DNA of 5,901 bases, taken from positions 1-5,901 of the forward strand of contig JAQWBC010000072.1 in the NCBI GenBank assembly GCA_028707415.1, given 5' to 3'. This document shows, in pieces, positions 1 to 5,771 of the stretch (position 1 is the stretch's first letter; each line of letters begins with the position of its first letter). The position numbers and the translations under genes were made by a program. The notes under the pieces were generated by a model. It saw nothing but the letters and a program-made list of their open reading frames with translations. It had not been told where the DNA came from and searched no databases. The DNA is from Candidatus Izemoplasmatales bacterium. GTDB taxonomy: Bacteria > Bacillota_I > Bacilli_A > Izemoplasmatales > Hujiaoplasmataceae.

Positions 1-1
1 T

Positions 2-58
2 CCCTGGAAAGAACGCGATACAGAAATTATGAGACTTTTAATGAATGGACGGACTTAA
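2..58 (+). CDS. C-terminal tail of an unidentified upstream gene (partial)
   Basis: An open frame runs from the window edge to a TAA at 56-58, two bases before the rluF start codon. It would encode PWKERDTEIMRLLMNGRT, a charged, helix-like C-terminus. The close spacing to the next start is typical of an operon and is the main reason to believe it. I do not recognise the family. The rluF frame is also open back to position 1, so this stretch could instead belong to a longer rluF reading frame; that is less likely because the S4 domain already begins at the ATG at 61. Confidence 0.45.
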   Translation, partial: PWKERDTEIMRLLMNGRT

Positions 59-60
59 TT

Positions 61-777
61 ATGAGAATTAATGTCTATATCAGTTCGACGGGATTTTGTT
101 CCAGGCGAGAAGCGGATCGTTTGATTCAAAATGGACGTGTCATGATTAACGGACAATTCGCCCAGATAGGAACCGATGTTGGCGATGATGATGCGATTTC
201 TATTGATGGAAAATCAATCCGAAAACGACCCAAAGCCATCTATTTAGCATTTAACAAGCCCGTGGGCATTGAATCGACTACTGATCAGGCAAAATCGAAA
301 AATATAGTTGATTTTCTTCATTTTCCGGAGCGAATTTTTCCGATTGGACGGTTAGATAAAGACTCTTCAGGGTTAATTCTTTTAACTAATGATGGGATGA
401 TTGTCAACGAAATACTAAGAAGCGAAAACGAACATGACAAAGAATATATCGTTGATCTTGACAACGATATTACCGCCGAATTTTTGTCTGCGATGATGAC
501 AGGAGTAAAAATATATAATCCAGCCCGTCATGAATACGCGATCACCAAACCATGCAAAGTTACACAACTAGATAAAAGGCAGTTGGCAATTGTTCTAACA
601 CAAGGGCTGAATCGGCAAATCCGTCGGATGACGCAAGCAATGGGTTTCCATGTTTTAACCTTGAAACGCATCCGAATTATGAATATCAAATTAGATAGTT
701 TGCCATCAGGAGAGTACCGTTATTTGGTTAAAGAAGAGCTGGACCAACTTCTAAAAACCATCAATCGACAGCAGTAA
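61..777 (+). CDS. rluF: 23S rRNA pseudouridine synthase, RluF type (RsuA/RluB/E/F family)
   Basis: This 238-residue enzyme is predicted to isomerise a specific uridine of 23S rRNA to pseudouridine; E. coli RluF acts on U2604. An N-terminal S4 RNA-binding domain spans about residues 1-50 (GFCSRREADRLI at 11-22). The catalytic domain follows. NKPVGI is at 65-70 and the catalytic-loop motif GRLDKDSSGL at 96-105, with Asp99 as the expected nucleophile. KEYIV is at 127-131, GLNRQIRRM at 182-190 and RIRIMN near 203-208. The pairing of NKPVGIxSTT with NIVDF and the GLNRQIRRM/RIMN elements match E. coli RluF better than RluB or RsuA, as I recall those sequences. The long basic C-terminal tail of the E. 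coli protein is absent. The ATG at 61 is chosen because the S4 domain starts there; a weak GGACGGA lies 7 nt upstream. It probably belongs to a transcription unit entering from the left. No functional link to the Rnf genes is evident. Confidence 0.9.
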   Translation: MRINVYISSTGFCSRREADRLIQNGRVMINGQFAQIGTDVGDDDAISIDGKSIRKRPKAIYLAFNKPVGIESTTDQAKSKNIVDFLHFPERIFPIGRLDKDSSGLILLTNDGMIVNEILRSENEHDKEYIVDLDNDITAEFLSAMMTGVKIYNPARHEYAITKPCKVTQLDKRQLAIVLTQGLNRQIRRMTQAMGFHVLTLKRIRIMNIKLDSLPSGEYRYLVKEELDQLLKTINRQQ

Positions 778-823
778 TCGATGCGATACTTTCTTATACT
801 AAGATATTTCTTATGTAGATATG

Positions 824-842
824 ATGTGATATAATATCACAT
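824..842. promoter_or_regulatory. Perfect 9+1+9 inverted repeat, candidate operator of the rnf operon
   Basis: The sequence ATGTGATATAATATCACAT is a perfect dyad: 9-bp arms at 824-832 and 834-842 around a single A at 833. It contains TGTGA and TCACA half sites separated by 7 nt and covers the -10 element of the predicted rnf promoter, so a bound dimeric regulator would block RNA polymerase. The half sites resemble Rex (NADH-sensing) and CRP/FNR-family sites, but those normally have a 6-nt spacer, so the regulator is not assigned. The dyad is seen directly; the operator role is inference. Confidence 0.55.
827..835 (+). promoter_or_regulatory. Extended -10 promoter for the rnf operon
   Basis: TGATATAAT is a perfect extended -10 (TGnTATAAT), with the hexamer TATAAT at 830-835. 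No good -35 is visible: TTCTTA at 808-813, with a 16-nt spacer, matches TTGACA at 3 of 6 positions. An extended -10 can compensate for this. Transcription would start near 841-843, giving a leader of about 43 nt before rnfC. This is the only convincing promoter-like site in the 107-nt gap after rluF, and no clear intrinsic terminator for rluF lies in the gap. Confidence 0.65.
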
Positions 843-867
843 GGTTTTTAGACTAGATGAAAAGATG

Positions 868-873
868 AGGAGG
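868..873 (+). promoter_or_regulatory. Ribosome binding site of rnfC
   Basis: AGGAGG, inside GAGGAGGA, is a consensus Shine-Dalgarno core. It lies 11 nt before the ATG at 885, somewhat longer than usual. No other start codon in frame nearby fits better. Confidence 0.75.
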
Positions 874-884
874 AACAGCATTCT

Positions 885-2186
885 ATGATTATACACAAAG
901 CAAAAGGAATTTGGATTGATGGTAAAAAAACCATGTCCAAAACGTTACCAATGCATGAATATTTAAATCCACCCTTTGTATACATTCCCCTGCTTCAACA
1001 AGCATCACCTCTGAAACGAATTGTTGAAATCGGAGATAAAGTGGCGATTGGACAAACAGTGGCATTAAGAGAAGGCTTTGGAGCGATGCCGATTCATGCT
1101 TCGGTGAGTGGAACTGTGACAGCGATTAAAAAAGTATGGCACGCATCGGGACGGATGGTAGAAGCAATTGAGATTCAAAATGACTTTCAAAATCGGATGG
1201 ACGAAAGCATTCATGTGCAAACCGATGTTTCGCTATTGTCACGAAATGATTTAGTCATAAAAATGCAACAAGCAGGACTTTCCGGTCTTGGAGGTGCGGG
1301 ATTCCCAACCTACATCAAATATCAAGCGAAGTGTCCGATTGATGTTGTAATTATCAATGCTGTGGAATGTGAACCCTACCTAACTTGTGATTATATGCTT
1401 ATTAATTCCTATCCCGAAAAGTTACTCAAGGGATTATCCTATTTTATGAGAGCGGCCGATGCCAAAAAAGGCGTTGTGGCTTTTAAAGCATACAACACGC
1501 ATATTAAGGAAAGTTTGGAACCCCTGCTACTTAATTATCCTGGCATTGAATTATACGAGGTTAAGGATATTTATCCAGCTGGCTGGGAAAAGTATATTGT
1601 TCAGAAAATCACTAAGAAATCTTACTCGGGATTACCAGCAGAAGCAGGGGCTATCGTTGATAATTCGGCGACAGCTATTGTTTTTGCGGATGTTGTCGAA
1701 AAGAATATTCCTTTGATTTCTCGAGTGATAACGATTTCCGGAGAAGGAATCAAAAACCCACAAAACTTTTACGTTCCTCTAGGAACTTTAGTTAAAGAAC
1801 TAATCTTATTAGCTGGCGGATACATTGAAGGACTCGATCCGACAAAAGCTTGGTATATTGCTGGTGGACCAATGACGGGGCGGGCAATTCTTATCGACGA
1901 TTTGATTGTCAATGATACATTGGGATCAGTGATTGTCAAACCAATGCCTGAAGAATTAAAACACCCAGCTTGCCTTGGGTGCGGAAAATGTGCCGATCTT
2001 TGTCCAGTATATCTTACTCCCACCGAAATCCAACGCGCATTTGAAAGCAAAGATACGAAAGCGATAAAGGAACTAAATGCGCAAAAATGTATGCAATGTG
2101 GACTATGTTCTTATGTTTGTCCATCTCATATTGAAATTGCCGATTATGTTGCAAGGGCTAAAGAATTACTGAGAAAGGGGGCATAA
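885..2186 (+). CDS. rnfC: Rnf complex subunit RnfC (FMN/NADH and 2x[4Fe-4S])
   Basis: This is the cytoplasmic peripheral subunit of the Rnf ferredoxin:NAD+ oxidoreductase, 433 residues long. That is the short form without the long Ala/Lys-rich C-terminal extension of E. coli RsxC. An N-terminal lipoyl-like barrel is visible at about residues 40-100 (EIGDKVAIGQ at 48-57, ASVSGTV at 72-78). A NuoF-like Rossmann/FMN region follows, with GLGGAGFPT at 134-142 and NAVECEPYLTCD at 158-169. GLPAEAGAIVDN is at 249-260. A SLBB-like segment lies at about 281-350, with GGPMTG at 327-332. Two ferredoxin-type CxxCxxCxxxCP motifs use Cys363/366/369/373 and Cys402/405/408/412. These clusters identify RnfC and exclude the homologous NqrA. 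The usual N-terminal GGIHP motif is replaced by KGIWID (7-12). The gene is first in the operon; one base separates its stop codon from the rnfD start. Confidence 0.95.
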   Translation: MIIHKAKGIWIDGKKTMSKTLPMHEYLNPPFVYIPLLQQASPLKRIVEIGDKVAIGQTVALREGFGAMPIHASVSGTVTAIKKVWHASGRMVEAIEIQNDFQNRMDESIHVQTDVSLLSRNDLVIKMQQAGLSGLGGAGFPTYIKYQAKCPIDVVIINAVECEPYLTCDYMLINSYPEKLLKGLSYFMRAADAKKGVVAFKAYNTHIKESLEPLLLNYPGIELYEVKDIYPAGWEKYIVQKITKKSYSGLPAEAGAIVDNSATAIVFADVVEKNIPLISRVITISGEGIKNPQNFYVPLGTLVKELILLAGGYIEGLDPTKAWYIAGGPMTGRAILIDDLIVNDTLGSVIVKPMPEELKHPACLGCGKCADLCPVYLTPTEIQRAFESKDTKAIKELNAQKCMQCGLCSYVCPSHIEIADYVARAKELLRKGA

Positions 2187-2187
2187 T

Positions 2188-3378
2188 ATGGCTAGATTTG
2201 CTAACGGAAAGGCACCGTTTTTACGGAAGACTGATGATTTAACCTATGGCACTCAAGTCATCATGCGCGATTTTTTGATAGGCTTAATCCCCCTAATCTT
2301 GTTTGCTTGGTATAAGAACGGTATCAAAGTATATGTTGAAGGTAATGCAACATTGTTAGAAATGTTCTATCCGATAATCTTTATTATGCTTGGCGGACTA
2401 ATTTCGATGGTAATTGAAGGATTATTCTTTATTATTACTGACAAAGAAGTGCGAACGTTGAAAGTAATGATGAAAAAATTACAATTATCATATGCTATGA
2501 TTCCTGGTATTTTATTGGCCATGATTTTGCCATTATATACGCCGATTTGGGTTCTAATCTTCGGATGTATTATGGCGACTTTTGTAACAAAATTATTGTT
2601 CGGTGGTTTTGGCTATAACATCTTCAATCCGGCTTTAATTGGCTATGTGGCGATTGCTTTTACTTTGATGGGAGTCATTAATAAGGCTGGCGGTGTTCTC
2701 AATGGTTCCGAAGTTCTTATTGATGCAATTGCTGGAGCAACACCTTTAAGCACTTTATCCACCACGAATCTTTTGTCCTACCAGACTCTGGTGGCGCCTT
2801 ATGGATCATTATGGAACTTTTTTATAGGAACTATACCAGGAGCATTAGCAGAAACGAGTGCACTTGCTTGTATCATTTCTTTCGTGTGGTTGTCGGCACG
2901 AAAAGTAATCAAATGGTTCGTACCGGTTATCTATATCGGAACGGTATTTGGACTGTCTTGGCTAATCGGCATTTTTAATGGTCAGGCAGGAATTTGGTTT
3001 CCGACGTTTAGTATTTTATCAGGTGGATTAATGTTCGGAGCTGTTTTTATGGCTACTGAACCGGTAACAACTCCGAAGAATCCGCTTGGGAAAATTGTCT
3101 TTGCTCTATTCCTCGGGGTCTTCACGGTTCTGTTCCGTTTTATCGGTCAATATCCTGAAGGGGTTGCCACATCGATTATCTTTATGAATATCTTTACGAT
3201 GCCAATCGATAAATGGACTAGTGTCATTAGAACCCAAGGTGTGACAAAAAAGACAATTATTAAAATCATTATTTTAGCTATTTTAATTATTGCCATTGCT
3301 ACCTATGCTTTGATAAAAGCAAATTCCATTTATTCAGCCAGCATTGGACTGCCTTTGTATATTGGGGGGTGGAACTGA
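2188..3378 (+). CDS. rnfD: Rnf complex membrane subunit RnfD (covalent FMN; NqrB/RnfD family)
   Basis: This 396-residue polytopic membrane protein has about ten hydrophobic segments and belongs to the NqrB/RnfD family. It is thought to carry covalently bound FMN and to take part in ion-coupled electron transfer across the membrane. Conserved blocks include FGGFGYNIFNPALIGYV (138-154 region), the FMN-acceptor motif DAIAGATPL at 179-187 with Thr185 as the expected attachment residue, GALAETSAL at 218-226, GGLMFGAVFMATEPVT at 279-294, and YPEGVA with a following MN near 322-334. The acceptor motif has Ala182 where E. coli RnfD (DGISQAT) and NqrB (DGYSGAT) have Ser. The N-terminus (APFLRKTDDLTY) differs from the SSSPH-type start of clostridial and proteobacterial RnfD. 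A strong AAAGGGGG ribosome binding site (2174-2181) lies 6 nt before the ATG, inside the end of rnfC, suggesting translational coupling. Confidence 0.95.
   Translation: MARFANGKAPFLRKTDDLTYGTQVIMRDFLIGLIPLILFAWYKNGIKVYVEGNATLLEMFYPIIFIMLGGLISMVIEGLFFIITDKEVRTLKVMMKKLQLSYAMIPGILLAMILPLYTPIWVLIFGCIMATFVTKLLFGGFGYNIFNPALIGYVAIAFTLMGVINKAGGVLNGSEVLIDAIAGATPLSTLSTTNLLSYQTLVAPYGSLWNFFIGTIPGALAETSALACIISFVWLSARKVIKWFVPVIYIGTVFGLSWLIGIFNGQAGIWFPTFSILSGGLMFGAVFMATEPVTTPKNPLGKIVFALFLGVFTVLFRFIGQYPEGVATSIIFMNIFTMPIDKWTSVIRTQGVTKKTIIKIIILAILIIAIATYALIKANSIYSASIGLPLYIGGWN
3364..3372 (+). promoter_or_regulatory. Ribosome binding site deciding the start of the first rnfG
   Basis: GGGGGGTGG lies 8 nt before the ATG at 3381. 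An alternative in-frame GTG at 3369 sits inside this purine-rich element and would have no properly spaced site, so the ATG is preferred. Confidence 0.6.
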
Positions 3379-3380
3379 TT

Positions 3381-4574
3381 ATGAAAATATTTTTTAAGAA
3401 TTACGGATTGCTAATGGGATTAATCGCAATTTTGATTGGAATATTTGCCATCGGTGGAATCTATAGCCGTTATGTAACCAATCAACATGCAGTATTAGTT
3501 GCCGAGGCTGAACTATCGCGATTAGAAGCCGAACAAGAAGCAGCGCGGGTGGCATCATATTTGGCTTTGTTCGCTCAAGGAACCAAAGTGGAGAAATATA
3601 CATCAGAAACAGTTGATAAAACCTACAATCTCTCGGGAGATCGAGGCGAATTCTCGCCATCAATCATTGACAGTTATCACATATATAATGGCGATGTGGA
3701 AATTGGTGTTGTCTATGTTGTTAGCTCTAAAGGTCACGAAGATGGGCTCAACATTGCTTTTGCCATTGATATCGCTACCGATACTTGTATTGGAGTTGTT
3801 GTTATTGCGAATGCGGAAACACAAACGATATATAGTACACTTACTGATACTTGGTTTACACAGTTTGAAAATTTTCAATTTGATACGCTGTCGATCGAAA
3901 TCGATGCGGTCGCAGAAGCGACCGAGTCGAGTAAGGGGTTTGAAATCGGCTTGCTTTATGCTCGCGAAGTATATGCGGTTGAGTATGGTTTTGAGATTCC
4001 CACAACCAATATTACTATCGTCAGTATGACATATAACTATAATCCGGATACATTTGCTAATGCGGTCTTTATCGCTGACGTTATTCATGGAGAAGATAAT
4101 ACCGCTGTCTCAGTATACTTGTCGCGAACATATGATTACGTTGGCATCGTTGGCGATGGTGTCACACTAACAATCGATGAACAAACTGTTTTGAAAACGA
4201 TAGCTTCTGCCAGTGGATTAGTGTCTAATAAAAGCTGGTTCGTCAGTTATAACGTCGATACCAGGGTTTTAGTGATGAATGCTAAGGGTTTTAAATCGAC
4301 ACCTATTGTAGTCACTATTACCTTAAATGCAACCCTTGATGGTATCGAGGGAATTCCCGTTATTACTTCTTCTGAAACTTATGATGAAAATGAATATGGT
4401 GATTATGCTGGGGGACCAGCTCCTGAAGTTGAATACAATTTGATAAATCAGTATTTGGATGATGGAAATATCGTCGTCGATGGAGTCGCTGATGCGACAA
4501 TTACATCAAATGCTATGAAACAGTTGATTTACCTATTGGACAACTTTATCAGTACTTTAACGGGAGATGAATAA
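3381..4574 (+). CDS. rnfG: RnfG-like protein with two FMN_bind domains and a stalk
   Basis: Predicted extracytoplasmic flavoprotein subunit of Rnf, 397 residues, about twice the usual RnfG length. One N-terminal membrane anchor lies at about 9-29. An Ala/Glu-rich, probably coiled-coil stretch follows (about 36-62). The first FMN_bind-like domain (about 65-205) shows KGHEDGLNIAFAID at 117-130, AETQTIY at 145-151, WFTQFENF at 158-165, and an acceptor-like motif DAVAEATES at 175-183 (Thr181). A second module occupies about 250-397. It includes GFKSTPIVVTITLNA at 303-317, a SSETYDENEYG stretch near 330-340, and the better motif DGVADATITS at 367-376 (Thr373). In RnfG, ApbE attaches FMN to the Thr of an SGATxTS-type motif; here both motifs carry Ala instead of Ser and an acidic residue instead of Gly. 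Position between rnfD and rnfE is the normal rnfG place. Two bases separate it from rnfD. Actual flavinylation of each module is inference. Confidence 0.85.
   Translation: MKIFFKNYGLLMGLIAILIGIFAIGGIYSRYVTNQHAVLVAEAELSRLEAEQEAARVASYLALFAQGTKVEKYTSETVDKTYNLSGDRGEFSPSIIDSYHIYNGDVEIGVVYVVSSKGHEDGLNIAFAIDIATDTCIGVVVIANAETQTIYSTLTDTWFTQFENFQFDTLSIEIDAVAEATESSKGFEIGLLYAREVYAVEYGFEIPTTNITIVSMTYNYNPDTFANAVFIADVIHGEDNTAVSVYLSRTYDYVGIVGDGVTLTIDEQTVLKTIASASGLVSNKSWFVSYNVDTRVLVMNAKGFKSTPIVVTITLNATLDGIEGIPVITSSETYDENEYGDYAGGPAPEVEYNLINQYLDDGNIVVDGVADATITSNAMKQLIYLLDNFISTLTGDE
3907..3924 (+). repeat. Intragenic hairpin over the first FMN-acceptor codons
   Basis: CGGTCGC and GCGACCG form a perfect 7-bp, GC-rich inverted repeat around AGAA. 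A further TCGA/TCGA pair (3901-3904, 3927-3930) lies outside a 2-nt mismatch. It covers the Ala176-Thr181 codons of the double-domain RnfG. No T run follows, so it is not a standard terminator. Any RNA role is unproven. Confidence 0.4.
4485..4498 (+). repeat. Second copy of the palindromic acceptor-motif 14-mer
   Basis: GTCGCTGATGCGAC (a 5-bp stem with TGAT loop) encodes Val369-Thr373. It matches GTCGCAGAAGCGAC at 3909-3922 at 12 of 14 bases. Both copies encode the VAxAT part of an FMN-acceptor motif, so the similarity fits the tandem FMN_bind domains of this gene. Confidence 0.4.
4562..4566 (+). promoter_or_regulatory. Ribosome binding site deciding the start of the second rnfG-like gene
   Basis: GGGAG lies 9 nt before the ATG at 4576. 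The in-frame ATG at 4567 directly abuts this site and cannot use it, so the downstream ATG, one base after the TAA of the preceding gene, is the better start. Confidence 0.6.
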
Positions 4575-4575
4575 A

Positions 4576-5109
4576 ATGAAACAAGGATTGACTTCCGGAT
4601 TGGTATTATTAATTTTAGGTGTCATTTGTGGAATAGCGCTTTCTGTCGTTAATTATTTAACCGCACCCATTATTCTTCAAAATGAGCAAGCAAAAAAATA
4701 TGCTGCATTAAGCGATTTAGGAATTGATCTGTCCCTTTATACAATTACGGATTCATCACTTTCGGAGAATATCGATACGGTTTATCTATTGACTCCTAAT
4801 GCTGAAACTGATCCGTCTATTCGGGTTTACAGCGTGACAACGACTGGCTTTTCCGAAGGTTTGAACATGCTGATAGCGGTCGATGAAAACAGAACCGTCA
4901 TCGCTTATATGGTTGTTTCTCACCAAGAGTCGGCGGGTTATGGTAAAGATACAATTGAAACTCATGACTTCAATATGGTCGGAGCTGTTTTGCCGGATAC
5001 AAGTCTATTTGAAGCTAAAGCCGGAACATCGGTAACCTGTGATGCAATACTTCTTTGTTTTGATATGGTAGCGATTCAGGCGACACTCGATTTCGGAGGT
5101 GATAACTGA
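4576..5109 (+). CDS. Second RnfG-like FMN_bind protein with degenerate acceptor motif
   Basis: This 177-residue protein has the size and plan of an ordinary RnfG. One N-terminal membrane anchor lies at about 6-28 (GLVLLILGVICGIALSVVNY), followed by an extracytoplasmic FMN_bind-like domain. VYSVTTTGFSEGLNMLIAVD spans 84-103, and HQESAGYG at 116-123 corresponds to the family's ETPGLG-type turn. At the flavin-acceptor position it reads EAKAGTSVTC (146-155) where DxxSGATxTS is expected: Asp to Glu146, Ser to Ala149, Ala to Thr151, Thr to Ser152 and Ser to Cys155. Covalent FMN at the normal residue is therefore doubtful unless Ser152 or Thr151 serves. Cys155 and Cys161 sit on the helix after the motif; Cys18 lies in the anchor without a lipobox. 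The stop overlaps the rnfE start (TGATG). It may be the true RnfG, with the preceding double-domain protein as an addition, or the reverse. Confidence 0.85.
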   Translation: MKQGLTSGLVLLILGVICGIALSVVNYLTAPIILQNEQAKKYAALSDLGIDLSLYTITDSSLSENIDTVYLLTPNAETDPSIRVYSVTTTGFSEGLNMLIAVDENRTVIAYMVVSHQESAGYGKDTIETHDFNMVGAVLPDTSLFEAKAGTSVTCDAILLCFDMVAIQATLDFGGDN

Positions 5110-5771
5110 TGACCGTTAAAGAGAATTTTTTCAAAGGTTTCATCAAAGAAAATCCATTACTTATTTCGGTCTTAGGAACTTGTCCGGCACTTGCTATTAC
5201 TAAGTCGATTGAAAACGCAATTGGTATGGGAATCGCGGTCTTTTTCGTTCTTGTTTTTTCAAACTTATTAGTTTCACTTGTTACAGTCAATCCTAAAATT
5301 AGAGAAAAAGTCATGCCAGTCCGGATTCCGGTATATATTGTTTTAATAGCTTCTTTAGTTGTAATTGTGGAAATGGTAATGGAAGCTTTTTTGCCGGATT
5401 TGTTTGAAACATTAGGTGTTTTCATTCCTTTGATTGTGGTTAATTGTATTATTTTTGGACGAGCCGAAGCATATGCTGGGGATCATAAACCTCTTGAATC
5501 TATTGTTGATGGTGCCGGCATGGCTATCGGATATACGGGAGCTATTATGATAATTAGTCTTATTCGCGAGGTTTTTGGAGCGGGTACGATTACAATCTGG
5601 GGTAACGTGAAACTTGATTTGACTTTTATGTTTGATTTTCTTGGTATTGAACCAATTGATATGTTCTTACAGCCGGTGGGAGCGTTTTTCACGCTTGGAT
5701 TTATCTTGGCAGCGATTGCTGCGATTCAAAATGGTAAAAAAGATAAAGCAACGAAGGAGGTGAGCAAATAA
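5109..5771 (+). CDS. rnfE: Rnf complex membrane subunit RnfE
   Basis: A 220-residue integral membrane subunit of the NqrD/RnfE family with about six hydrophobic segments. It pairs with RnfA, and the two form the membrane core that carries electrons through a cysteine-ligated iron-sulfur cluster. The signature KENPLLISVLGTCPALA covers 13-29 with Cys25. IPLIVVNCIIFGRAEAYA at 106-123 carries Cys113. These are the two expected cluster ligands. DGAGMAIGYT (134-143), LIREVFGAGT (151-160) and PVGAFFTLGFILAAI (189-203) also fit. CPALA and the PxGAF(F/L)TLGF end favour RnfE over NqrD. The C-terminus is a short Lys-rich cytoplasmic tail. A near-perfect ribosome binding site GGAGGTGAT (5095-5103) lies in the end of the preceding gene, and the start overlaps that gene's TGA by one base. 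Confidence 0.95.
   Translation: MTVKENFFKGFIKENPLLISVLGTCPALAITKSIENAIGMGIAVFFVLVFSNLLVSLVTVNPKIREKVMPVRIPVYIVLIASLVVIVEMVMEAFLPDLFETLGVFIPLIVVNCIIFGRAEAYAGDHKPLESIVDGAGMAIGYTGAIMIISLIREVFGAGTITIWGNVKLDLTFMFDFLGIEPIDMFLQPVGAFFTLGFILAAIAAIQNGKKDKATKEVSK

Noticed and set aside
795..800. TATACT as an alternative -10
   Set aside because: No -35 or TG extension at suitable distance; the extended -10 at 827-835 is much stronger.
792..804. Possible terminator hairpin after rluF (TCTTA-TAC-TAAGA)
   Set aside because: The stem has only 5 bp, is AT-rich, and is not followed by a clean T run; too weak to call.
1769..2050. Reverse-strand open frame inside rnfC
   Set aside because: Opposite the SLBB and first iron-sulfur motif of RnfC; no independent coding evidence.
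3369..3380. GTG at 3369 as the start of the first rnfG
   Set aside because: It overlaps the rnfD stop region and sits within the Shine-Dalgarno-like G run; the ATG at 3381 has correct spacing and begins a typical anchor.
3660..4088. Long reverse-strand open frame opposite the double rnfG
   Set aside because: Lies fully inside a gene with clear FMN_bind motifs, has a Cys/Ile/Asn-rich composition without recognisable domain, and shows no ribosome binding context; a shadow frame.
5015..5425. Reverse-strand open frame across the second rnfG-like gene and rnfE
   Set aside because: Overlaps highly conserved RnfE coding sequence; the low-complexity Thr/Ile/Lys translation looks like an antisense artefact.
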